NCBI GenBank assembly: GCA_964348535.1
Contig: CAYGDB010000032.1
Coordinates: forward strand, 1-7,038
DNA length: 7,038 nucleotides
Reading direction: 5' to 3'
Source of the DNA: JBGPJO01 sp964348535
GTDB lineage: Bacteria > Patescibacteriota > Minisyncoccia > Phycocordibacterales > JAKFXT01
The notes beneath the pieces were generated by a model that worked only from the letters and a program-made list of their open reading frames with translations, searched no databases and was not told the DNA's origin. The position numbers and the translations under genes were made by a program. This document shows positions 1-5,257 of the stretch, one piece after another. Position 1 is the stretch's first letter. Each line of letters starts with the position of its first letter.

Positions 1-684
1 ATTTATAAAATGTTTTTCTCGAGATTCTTCAGTAAGCGCGTTTTCAATTTCAAAAAATCTTTCTTTGGCAAGATGTTTGTCAAGCGAAGATGTAAAATAG
101 TGTGATAGGTGAAACGGTAGTTTTCTTTTGGAAGCATGAGAAATATGGGAAATGGTGTTGGATGTACAGCTATTATATGCGGAGTTGAATCTCTCCGGTG
201 AGTTGTGATTTACTTTTTCGGCGCGTTTAATCATATCCAGAAAAAGATTTTGGCTTTCTTCAGGTGATAGGGCGAGGCGGTACATATAGACCAGCTCGTT
301 TTTTCTAACATTTGTTCTTAAGCGGATAACATCTTCTTCGGTGGCGATTATGTATGAAAGCCAATAATGAGGCGTGAATGTTTTCCAGAGAACGTAGGGG
401 TCATTTTCTTTGTATCTGATTTCAACAGAGATAGCGATATATGTTCCGTCAGAGAGGCCAAAGCTTGTAATCAGGTGGGCGAAACGGGGACGAAATGTAA
501 TGCACGATAACCACGAATCTTTTATAGAGCTTATGGGAAAATTTTTGTTTATGAACCTGATTTCCGGATTGCTCTCGTCTTTTGATGGGTAGCGGAAATC
601 GCGAATATTAGAAATTTTTATTTCTTCATTTTCAATAACGGAACTCGCTAAAGTTTGATGGGTTTTCTTCCACGGTCGGTTCAT
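1..684 (-). CDS. DUF4105 (Lnb N-terminal domain) family protein, partial, C-terminus beyond the window
   Basis: Reading the minus strand from ATG at 684-682 gives 228 codons without a stop to the window edge, so the 3' end is missing. Family-like blocks in order are NRPW at residues 2-5, NIRDFRY at 26-32, RFAHLITSFGLSDG at 67-80, ISVEIR at 85-90, EEDVIRLRTNVR at 116-127 and FNSAYNSCTSNTISHI at 166-181. These match the DUF4105 pattern, in which a His in the RxAHT/SFGF block and a Cys in the NNCTTNI block are candidate catalytic residues. Here they are His70 and Cys173. The family has been linked to bacterial lipoprotein N-acylation (Lnb), but that role is not shown for this protein. The start is fixed by an in-frame TAA four codons upstream (699-697). 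There is no signal peptide or membrane segment in the visible part and no Shine-Dalgarno, only an A-rich leader. Longer relatives usually carry membrane segments before this domain, and here the ATG falls right at the domain edge. Family call fairly sure; function uncertain. Confidence 0.82.
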   Translation of the reverse strand, partial: MNRPWKKTHQTLASSVIENEEIKISNIRDFRYPSKDESNPEIRFINKNFPISSIKDSWLSCITFRPRFAHLITSFGLSDGTYIAISVEIRYKENDPYVLWKTFTPHYWLSYIIATEEDVIRLRTNVRKNELVYMYRLALSPEESQNLFLDMIKRAEKVNHNSPERFNSAYNSCTSNTISHISHASKRKLPFHLSHYFTSSLDKHLAKERFFEIENALTEESREKHFIN

Positions 685-731
685 TTTTTTTGTTTTTTAT
701 CTTCTATTTTTTCTTCATCAATAGCATTTCT

Positions 732-737
732 ATTTTA
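732..737 (-). promoter_or_regulatory. Possible -10 box (TAAAAT) for the DUF4105 gene
   Basis: On the minus strand TAAAAT at 737-732 is preceded by TGTG and would give a leader of roughly 40 nt before the ATG at 684. No good -35 hexamer is visible at the standard distance (TAGTTA is the best). This is a weak call, helped by the mirror copy on the plus strand. Confidence 0.3.
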
Positions 738-780
738 CACAATTAGGAGTTGGCTAACTAGCTTTTCTTTTATCTATATG

Positions 781-786
781 TAAAAT
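781..786 (+). promoter_or_regulatory. Possible -10 box (TAAAAT) for the secreted-protein gene
   Basis: TAAAAT at 781-786 follows TATATG and would start transcription near 793, leaving about 50 nt of leader before the ATG at 843. TTGGCT at 750-755 resembles a -35 box but lies 25 nt away from this hexamer. It fits the overlapping CTATAT at 774-779 better, with an 18-nt spacer. The exact box is therefore unclear. Confidence 0.3.
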
Positions 787-830
787 AGCGCAAGAAAGTA
801 AAACGTCGGCTTTTGTCCTTTAATCTAAAC

Positions 831-837
831 AAGGAGG
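831..837 (+). promoter_or_regulatory. Strong Shine-Dalgarno (AAGGAGG) that fixes the start at 843
   Basis: AAGGAGG lies 5 nt before the ATG at 843. This rules against an in-frame TTG at 813 upstream, which has no ribosome binding site and would place extra polar residues before the signal peptide. It is the only textbook Shine-Dalgarno before a gene in this window. Confidence 0.85.
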
Positions 838-842
838 GTGAG

Positions 843-1337
843 ATGGGCTATAGGATAATTCTGTGGGTTATTTTTGTGTTTGGGTTGTTTGCCTTCACTG
901 AAACAGCCAATGCCGAAGATGTTAATAATAAGCTATTTTTTCAAAAAAATGTTATTGGTACCGGTCTTGTCTTCATAGAGGCGAATACCGACCCTAACAA
1001 AGGTGTTGGAGACCCAACAGCGCTTCCTTTGAGACACGATTACTTCAGTCTATTGAGGAAGTCGGGTTGGAAAATAGCTCCGCCTGGGTATCGGGATGTT
1101 GCTATCTCATGTCTTATCGAAGAGAGTGATTCTGACTTGATACTTGTCCACTGCTATAATAATAATCCTGGCGGCAAAATTTTGATGCTGGTAACCATAC
1201 TTAAGGATGGTGAGATTGAATCTTACATAAGCGAAACGATACAGCTTATGATTAATAAGATGATTGAAGACAAACCATATCCGCAGGAACCCTCAAGGGT
1301 TCCTGCTTTTTGTAAAATTTCCTTGCAATTTTTATAA
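843..1337 (+). CDS. Secreted hypothetical protein with an N-terminal signal peptide
   Basis: I do not recognise the family. The 164-residue product starts with a short basic stretch (MGYR), a hydrophobic core at residues 5-18 and an Ala-Asn-Ala site at 22-24. This is a typical Sec signal peptide cut after Ala24, so the mature protein should be exported. The mature part is about 140 residues, with Cys90 and Cys104 that could form a disulfide once outside, a Gly/Pro/Asn-rich loop around 106-111, and an amphipathic stretch near 126-143. No lipobox cysteine is present. The ATG is chosen because AAGGAGG sits 5 nt upstream. The gene is divergent from the DUF4105 gene, which may mean shared control. 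The last ~18 codons (after Tyr146) run through a strong intrinsic terminator, so the real C-terminus may lie near residue 146 or the stop may have been lost. That the gene is real is fairly sure; its function is unknown. Confidence 0.72.
   Translation: MGYRIILWVIFVFGLFAFTETANAEDVNNKLFFQKNVIGTGLVFIEANTDPNKGVGDPTALPLRHDYFSLLRKSGWKIAPPGYRDVAISCLIEESDSDLILVHCYNNNPGGKILMLVTILKDGEIESYISETIQLMINKMIEDKPYPQEPSRVPAFCKISLQFL
1283..1311 (+). terminator. Intrinsic (Rho-independent) terminator inside the 3' end of the reading frame
   Basis: GCAGGAACCC (1283-1292), a 4-nt loop TCAA, and GGGTTCCTGC (1297-1306) form a perfect 10-bp GC-rich stem, followed at once by five T residues (1307-1311). There is no A-run on the left side, so it works for plus-strand transcripts. 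The reading frame of the secreted protein stays open through it and stops only at 1335-1337. Confidence 0.88.
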
Positions 1338-1350
1338 AAAGACTGATAAT
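1323..1350 (+). promoter_or_regulatory. Candidate promoter for the lemA unit
   Basis: TTGCAA at 1323-1328 (4 of 6 to the -35 consensus) and GATAAT at 1345-1350 (5 of 6 to the -10 consensus) are 16 nt apart, just downstream of the terminator and about 50 nt before the lemA ATG. The position between a terminator and the first gene of a tight cluster is what supports it. The 1351-1399 leader is very AT-rich and has no clear Shine-Dalgarno. Confidence 0.45.
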
Positions 1351-1399
1351 TAGAGATATAAATATGGTTACTAATATTATTAACTAATAAGAAACTTTT

Positions 1400-1957
1400 A
1401 TGTCTCTTACTTATATTTTGCTTGGAATAGCAGTTGCGGTTGTTCTTTATTTTGTGTTTTCTTACAATCGTTTTGTCACTTTTATAAACAGGGTGAAAGA
1501 GGCCTGGGCGGACATTGATGTTCAGCTCAAACGCCGTTATGACCTCATTCCCAACCTTATTGAAACTGTCAAAGGTTACGCCACTCACGAACAAGGCACT
1601 TTCGATAAAATAACCAAAGCTAGAAGTGTTGCCATGGGCGCGGTCGGCACGGCTGAAAAAGGCAAGGCGGAGAACATGCTGTCTGATACTTTGAAAAGTC
1701 TTTTTGCCGTTTCGGAAGCGTATCCGGATTTGAAAGCCAATCAAAATTTTATGGAGCTTCAACGCGAGCTTTCCGACACTGAAAATAAAATTCAAGCCGC
1801 TCGCCGTTTCTACAACGGCAATGTCCGAGACCTCAACACGGCTATTGAAGTATTTCCGGGAAATATAATCGCCGGTATTTTTAGTTTTGCAAAAATGGAA
1901 TTCTTTTCTCTGGAGGAAGGTTCGGAAGCTAAAGAACCCGTTAAAGTGCGGTTTTAG
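1400..1957 (+). CDS. lemA: LemA family membrane-anchored protein
   Basis: The 185-residue product has one N-terminal membrane segment (about residues 4-21) followed by the LemA signature: YNRFVTFINRVKEAWADIDVQ, then KRRYDLIPNLIETVKGYA. Further on come the family's LQRELSDTENKIQAARRFYN block and a conserved FPGNIIAGIF stretch. The length is normal for the family. LemA proteins sit in the membrane with a helical-bundle domain. Their molecular job is not settled, but they are very often encoded beside an HtpX-type protease, as here. The stop is followed 3 nt later by the MazG-like start, so it probably begins a lemA-mazG-htpX transcript. No Shine-Dalgarno precedes the ATG; the start is chosen because the membrane segment begins right after it. 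The family call is secure. Confidence 0.95.
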   Translation: MSLTYILLGIAVAVVLYFVFSYNRFVTFINRVKEAWADIDVQLKRRYDLIPNLIETVKGYATHEQGTFDKITKARSVAMGAVGTAEKGKAENMLSDTLKSLFAVSEAYPDLKANQNFMELQRELSDTENKIQAARRFYNGNVRDLNTAIEVFPGNIIAGIFSFAKMEFFSLEEGSEAKEPVKVRF

Positions 1958-1960
1958 GAC

Positions 1961-2230
1961 ATGCTTAAAGATGCTCAAAAGAAGATTGATGACGCTTTGC
2001 AGATATTCGAGAAGCCCTATTGGTCACCTCTTTCTATTTGCGCGCGCATAGCAGAAGAGACGGGTGAGCTTGCAAGAATTTTAAACCATATATATGGCGA
2101 CAAGCCAAAAAAACCGGAGGAGGAAAAACAGCACCTTGGTGAGGAGATAATGGATGTCATTTTTTCCTGCATGTGTCTTGCAAATAGTCATGATATTAAT
2201 CTTGATGACGAGTTTAAAAAAAACAATTGA
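1961..2230 (+). CDS. MazG-like nucleotide pyrophosphohydrolase, frameshifted near its C-terminus
   Basis: The family hydrolyses (d)NTPs to monophosphates plus pyrophosphate through an acidic helical Mg2+ site. The two acidic motifs are visible as EETGE at residues 32-36 and EEIMD at 61-65, separated by a loop rich in Lys and Glu. As written, the frame ends after 89 residues at TGA 2228-2230, just after an eight-A run at 2216-2223. Dropping one A gives a 104-residue protein that ends KTIEKITARDKNRFLNKK, a C-terminus typical of the family, with its stop TAA at 2274-2276. The catalytic part is intact in the short form, but the last helix is lost. The gene starts 3 nt after the lemA stop and lies directly before htpX, so it belongs to the same unit. 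A cytosolic house-cleaning role is likely; the exact substrate cannot be read from the sequence. Confidence 0.85.
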   Translation: MLKDAQKKIDDALQIFEKPYWSPLSICARIAEETGELARILNHIYGDKPKKPEEEKQHLGEEIMDVIFSCMCLANSHDINLDDEFKKNN

Positions 2231-2276
2231 GAAAATCACTGCCCGAGACAAAAATAGATTCTTAAACAAAAAATAA
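2216..2276 (+). other. Frameshift at an A8 run, with the displaced MazG C-terminus overlapping the htpX start
   Basis: The run at 2216-2223 shifts the frame. The frame continuing from ACA at 2223 reads TIEKITARDKNRFLNKK and stops at TAA 2274-2276. Its final A is the first base of the htpX ATG (TAATG), a normal translational-coupling overlap. Possible causes are a homopolymer sequencing or assembly error, a real mutation, or slippage on the run. Restoring the frame needs one base fewer (or two more). Confidence 0.85.
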
Positions 2277-3172
2277 TGGCAACGCCTTATACACACCAAG
2301 GTTCAAACATAAGAAAGACATGGCTTTTAATGAGCATTTTTTTGATAGTGGTTATTGCCATCGGCTGGGCTTTTAGCGCTGTTTATAATCAACCAGTGAT
2401 TCTCTACGGCGCGGTTATTTTTAGCGTCTTAATGAATGTTTTTAGTTATTGGTATTCGGATAAATTGGTTATAAAAATGACAGGCGCCAAGCCCGTTACG
2501 AATGATTCTCATCCGGATTTTTATAATATAGTGGAGAATCTCTCCATTACCGCCGGCATTCCTATGCCGAAATTGTATATTGTGGAAGACCCGGCTCCGA
2601 ACGCTTTTGCGACCGGCCGAGACCAAAATCACGCCGCCGTTGCCGCCACATCCGGACTTTTAAATATTTTAAACCGCTCCGAGCTTGAGGGGGTGATAGC
2701 TCACGAACTTTCCCATATCGGTAATCGAGATATGCTTGTTTCAACGGTTGCCGTGGTTTTGGTTGGTTTTGTCACTCTTCTTTCTGATTTTTTTATCAGA
2801 ATGTCTATGTTCGGCGGGCGTGATAGAGACAACAGGGCGTCCGGAATAATTATTGTCGCGGGATTTTTGCTTGCCATTCTTTCTCCGATTATTGCCAGTT
2901 TAATTCAGCTTGCCATTTCAAGAAAAAGAGAATTCTTGGCGGATGCTTCAGGAGTGCTTCTTACACGCTATCCGGAGGGTCTGGCTTCCGCTCTTCAGAA
3001 AATCAGTTCTTATTCTCGACCGATGGAGAGGGCAAACCATGCCATCGCCCATCTTTTTATATCAAATCCGTTTGGCGCAACCGATGGTAAAGCCGGTGTC
3101 GGATTTTTGACCAAGATATTTATGACTCACCCTCCGATACAAGAGAGAATAAAAGCTCTAAGGGGTGTTTAG
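2276..3172 (+). CDS. htpX: HtpX-type membrane zinc metalloprotease (M48 family)
   Basis: This 298-residue protease is expected to degrade damaged membrane proteins, with its active site facing the cytoplasm. Two membrane segments lie at about 16-36 and 41-59. The zinc motif HELSH is at 143-147 with the catalytic Glu144, and the third ligand is probably Glu219 in the KREFLAD block. Two further hydrophobic stretches lie at about 153-174 and 189-213. The family end motif THPPIQERIKAL is at 284-295. The length is normal. The start at 2276 gives MATPYTHQGSNIRKTW, typical of this family, and overlaps by one base the stop of the frame-corrected MazG-like gene. There is no Shine-Dalgarno, so translation may depend on coupling to the upstream gene. 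The position after lemA matches the common LemA-HtpX pairing. No terminator is apparent after it. Confidence 0.96.
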   Translation: MATPYTHQGSNIRKTWLLMSIFLIVVIAIGWAFSAVYNQPVILYGAVIFSVLMNVFSYWYSDKLVIKMTGAKPVTNDSHPDFYNIVENLSITAGIPMPKLYIVEDPAPNAFATGRDQNHAAVAATSGLLNILNRSELEGVIAHELSHIGNRDMLVSTVAVVLVGFVTLLSDFFIRMSMFGGRDRDNRASGIIIVAGFLLAILSPIIASLIQLAISRKREFLADASGVLLTRYPEGLASALQKISSYSRPMERANHAIAHLFISNPFGATDGKAGVGFLTKIFMTHPPIQERIKALRGV

Positions 3173-3181
3173 GGGATGTTT
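3161..3181 (+). repeat. Short imperfect tandem repeat at the htpX stop
   Basis: AGGGGTGTTT at 3161-3170 is followed directly by AGGGGATGTTT at 3171-3181, the same unit with one extra A. The htpX stop TAG spans the junction. The protein end looks normal, so the repeat probably arose by local slippage and has no clear function. Confidence 0.5.
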
Positions 3182-3199
3182 AGTTTGAAGCCTTTTTGA

Positions 3200-3208
3200 T
3201 GATATACT
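3200..3208 (+). promoter_or_regulatory. Candidate extended -10 promoter for gap
   Basis: TGATATACT at 3200-3208 fits an extended -10 element (TGn plus TATACT, 5 of 6). No good -35 lies 17 nt upstream; TTGAAG at 3185-3190 is too close. Transcription would start near 3215, only about 8 nt before the gap ATG at 3223, which would leave a very short leader with no Shine-Dalgarno. Confidence 0.45.
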
Positions 3209-3222
3209 GAAAAAATAATTTT

Positions 3223-4248
3223 ATGAAAAAAATATCAGTAGGTATAAATGGTTTCGGCAGAATTGGCAGGGCTTTTTTGAAAGTAGCGATGTCGCGGGAA
3301 GACATTGAAGTGGTAGCCATAAATGACCTCGGTGATATCACAAACTTGGCCTATCTTCTCCGCTACGATTCAGCTTATGGCAAGGCGGATTTTTCAGTTG
3401 AGGTTTTAGATGACGCTCTTATAATAGATGGCAGAAAAATTCCTGTAACTTCTCAAAAAGAACCGAGAGATATTCCGTGGGGAAAGCTTGGGGTTGATAT
3501 TGTGATTGAATCAACCGGTATTTTTGAAAGCTATCAAAAAGCCAAAGACCATATTTTGGGTGGCGCCAAGAAAGTGGTTATTACCGCTCCGGTAAAAGAC
3601 GAACCTTTGTTCGATATTGAAAGCGCCACGGTTCTAATGGGCATAAATGATGACGCGCTTAAAACTTGCGTCATTTCATCTAACGGTTCTTGCACCACAA
3701 ACGCCGGAGCGCCTCTTCTTGCAATTTTTGATGAGGTTTTGGGTGTTGAAAAAGCGGTTTTGAATACCATACACGCTTATACCGCCACTCAATCTATTGT
3801 TGATTCTCCCGCTAAAGGAGATGTTCGTAGAGGCAGAGCCGGAGCTCAAAATATCGTGCCTTCTTCAACCGGCGCCGCCATCGCCGTCACAAAAGCTTTG
3901 ACTTCACTTCAAAATAAATTTGACGGTATCGCCATTCGGGTGCCCGTTGTTACGGGCTCATTGGTTGATATCACTTTTATATCCGGTCGGGATACCACGG
4001 CGGAGGAAATAAATAAAATAATGAAAGAAGCTTCTATGTCGGAAAAATGGAAAAAAATATTTTCCGTGACAGAAGAGCCTATCGTTTCTTCCGATATTGT
4101 CGGTTTGCCATACGCATCAATCGCTGACTTGGCGATGACCAGAGTGGTTGGGGGGAACCTTGTAAAAGTTTTAGCTTGGTATGACAACGAAATGGGGTAT
4201 GCCAATATTCTTGCCGACCATGTCGTAAAAACAGGATCTTTTTTGTAA
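3223..4248 (+). CDS. gap: Type I glyceraldehyde-3-phosphate dehydrogenase
   Basis: The cytosolic glycolytic enzyme converts glyceraldehyde-3-phosphate, phosphate and NAD+ to 1,3-bisphosphoglycerate. The 341-residue product has the Rossmann motif NGFGRIGR at 9-16 and Asp35 (AINDL) as expected for NAD binding. The catalytic SCTTN has Cys157, the catalytic base is His184 in NTIHAYT, PSSTGAA is at 213-219, and WYDNEMGY is at 319-326. The length is normal. The residue four after the catalytic Cys is Ala161, where many bacterial enzymes have a second Cys (CTTNC). Erythrose-4-phosphate dehydrogenase is a close relative, but nothing here favours it. The gene heads a probable gap-rpiB-nudix unit, with 23 nt to rpiB. 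The ATG follows a candidate promoter closely; no in-frame alternative fits the Rossmann start better. Confidence 0.96.
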   Translation: MKKISVGINGFGRIGRAFLKVAMSREDIEVVAINDLGDITNLAYLLRYDSAYGKADFSVEVLDDALIIDGRKIPVTSQKEPRDIPWGKLGVDIVIESTGIFESYQKAKDHILGGAKKVVITAPVKDEPLFDIESATVLMGINDDALKTCVISSNGSCTTNAGAPLLAIFDEVLGVEKAVLNTIHAYTATQSIVDSPAKGDVRRGRAGAQNIVPSSTGAAIAVTKALTSLQNKFDGIAIRVPVVTGSLVDITFISGRDTTAEEINKIMKEASMSEKWKKIFSVTEEPIVSSDIVGLPYASIADLAMTRVVGGNLVKVLAWYDNEMGYANILADHVVKTGSFL

Positions 4249-4263
4249 GTAAAGAAAAATAAC

Positions 4264-4268
4264 AAGGA
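4264..4268 (+). promoter_or_regulatory. Shine-Dalgarno (AAGGA) for rpiB with a short spacer
   Basis: AAGGA lies only 3 nt before the rpiB ATG at 4272, closer than usual, in a 23-nt intergenic gap. It supports this start but may be weak. Confidence 0.5.
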
Positions 4269-4271
4269 CCG

Positions 4272-4718
4272 ATGAATATCTACATAGCTTCTGACCACGC
4301 CGGATTTGAGCTGAAAAATAACCTTGCCGAGTTTATAAAATCACTCGGTTTTACTGTCGTTGATAAAGGGCCGTTCTCTCTTGATGAAAATGACGACTAT
4401 CCTGATTATGTCCGCCTTGTGGCTTCGGAAATTCTGAAAGACCCTGATGGAATTAAAGGAATTATATTGGGCGGAACGGGACAGGGAGAGGCCATGGCGG
4501 TAAACCGTTACAAAGGAATTCGGGCGGCTGTTTATTATGGGGGCTCTCTTGATATTGTTAAATTATCTCGTGAACACAATGACGCAAACATCCTATCGCT
4601 TGGGGCAAGATTCATAGGTTTGGATGAAGCGGAAAAAGCCGTGAAGCTCTGGCTCGAGACATCTTTTAGCGGTGAGGAACGGCACAAAAGACGGATTGAT
4701 AAAATAGATTCTTTTTAA
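4272..4718 (+). CDS. rpiB: Ribose-5-phosphate isomerase B (Glu-type active site)
   Basis: RpiB interconverts ribose-5-phosphate and ribulose-5-phosphate in the non-oxidative pentose phosphate pathway. The 148-residue product shows the RpiB/LacA/LacB pattern: ASDHAGFELK at 6-15 (Asp8, His9), GGTGQGEAMAVNRYKGIRAA at 67-86, and REHNDANILSLGARF at 100-114 with His102. Where the E. coli enzyme has its catalytic Cys (CGTGIG), this protein has Gly67, and Glu73 follows in GQGE. This is the arrangement of the Mycobacterium-type enzyme, in which a Glu acts as the base. The C-terminus is highly charged (GEERHKRRIDKIDSF). It lies 23 nt after gap and 16 nt before the Nudix gene, consistent with co-transcription. 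A sugar-phosphate isomerase acting on a related substrate cannot be excluded, but RpiB is by far the likeliest. Confidence 0.93.
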   Translation: MNIYIASDHAGFELKNNLAEFIKSLGFTVVDKGPFSLDENDDYPDYVRLVASEILKDPDGIKGIILGGTGQGEAMAVNRYKGIRAAVYYGGSLDIVKLSREHNDANILSLGARFIGLDEAEKAVKLWLETSFSGEERHKRRIDKIDSF

Positions 4719-4734
4719 TCCTATTATAGTTTTT

Positions 4735-5178
4735 ATGGACTTTCCTAAAATACGGGTCAAAGCGATGTGTGTTGTTGCTCGCGAAGGTAATGAAATTCTC
4801 GCCGGCATAGGACGAGATGATGTCAAAGGGGAGGATTTTGGCAGGATTATAGGAGGTGGAATTGAATTTGGGGAAACATCAGAATCCGCTTTGCGTCGTG
4901 AGTTTCAGGAGGAACTCGGAAGTGATCTCCTCAATGTTTCATTTGTTAAAGTGATTGAAAATATTTTTCAATATAAAGGAAAGCCGATGCATGAGATCGT
5001 TTTTCTTTACACGGGTGATCTGTCTGACCAGTCCCTTTATCTTAAAGAAAGGATAAGGGTGGTGGACGGAAAGGAGTTTGATGCTGTTTGGGTAAAACTC
5101 GAAGACGACGCTTCTGGTAAAATTAAATTATATCCGGAGATTGATTATAAATCTTTGATTTCGGAGCGGAATCCGTAG
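4735..5178 (+). CDS. Nudix hydrolase
   Basis: Nudix enzymes cut a nucleoside diphosphate linked to another moiety, using Mg2+ held by a Glu-rich loop-helix. The full Nudix box GX5EX7REUXEEXGU is at residues 41-63: Gly41, Glu47, then REFQEELG at 55-62. A Gly-rich stretch (IIGGGIEFGE) leads into it, and a KPMHEIVFLY strand is at 83-92. The protein is 147 residues, a single domain of normal size. The substrate is not readable; candidates include an oxidised nucleotide or a nucleotide sugar. The gene begins 16 nt after rpiB with no Shine-Dalgarno. A TATTAT at 4722-4727 lies 7 nt before the ATG and could make a leaderless transcript, but read-through from gap-rpiB is just as likely. It converges on thrS. 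Confidence 0.93.
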   Translation: MDFPKIRVKAMCVVAREGNEILAGIGRDDVKGEDFGRIIGGGIEFGETSESALRREFQEELGSDLLNVSFVKVIENIFQYKGKPMHEIVFLYTGDLSDQSLYLKERIRVVDGKEFDAVWVKLEDDASGKIKLYPEIDYKSLISERNP

Positions 5179-5199
5179 TTAGATTTTAGCTACTATGCT

Positions 5200-5242
5200 G
5201 TGAATTACGAAACTCGCACCAAAAAAGAGTTTCGTAGTTCAC
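5200..5242. repeat. 16-bp imperfect inverted repeat between convergent genes (possible bidirectional terminator)
   Basis: GTGAATTACGAAACTC at 5200-5215 and GAGTTTCGTAGTTCAC at 5227-5242 pair over 16 positions with one T-G wobble, around an 11-nt loop containing A6. It lies 21 nt after the Nudix stop and 15 nt past the thrS stop. Neither strand has a T-run after the stem, so it is not a textbook terminator. It may slow polymerase, protect 3' ends, or be a dispersed repeat unit. Confidence 0.6.
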
Positions 5243-5257
5243 GATACTAAAAGAAAT

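Larger units (their letters stand above)
730..788. repeat. 10-bp perfect inverted repeat in the divergent intergenic region
   Basis: CTATTTTACA at 730-739 and TGTAAAATAG at 779-788 are exact reverse complements separated by 39 nt, between the divergent starts at 684 (minus) and 843 (plus). Each arm contains TAAAAT reading toward its own gene, so the simplest reading is two mirror-image -10 boxes. A shared operator for one regulator is the alternative. The repeat is seen directly; its role is inferred. Confidence 0.5.

Noticed and set aside
410..592. A 60-codon plus-strand open frame near the left end
   Set aside because: The opposite strand encodes the DUF4105 domain with conserved motifs across this same stretch.
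813..842. TTG at 813 as the start of the secreted protein
   Set aside because: It lacks a ribosome binding site, while ATG 843 has AAGGAGG at 5 nt and starts directly with a signal peptide.
1372..1379. TAATATTA palindrome upstream of lemA as an operator
   Set aside because: It is short and lies in a very AT-rich leader where such palindromes arise easily by chance.
1223..1978. A 251-codon open frame on the minus strand across lemA
   Set aside because: It is antisense to the clear LemA family gene, has no recognisable domain, and runs back through the terminator region. It is a shadow of lemA.
2228..2230. Recoding of TGA as glycine (as in some CPR lineages) to explain the early MazG stop
   Set aside because: Reading through TGA in the same frame gives a few unrelated residues and then a TAG. 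The family-like tail lies in a different frame, so a frameshift explains it better.
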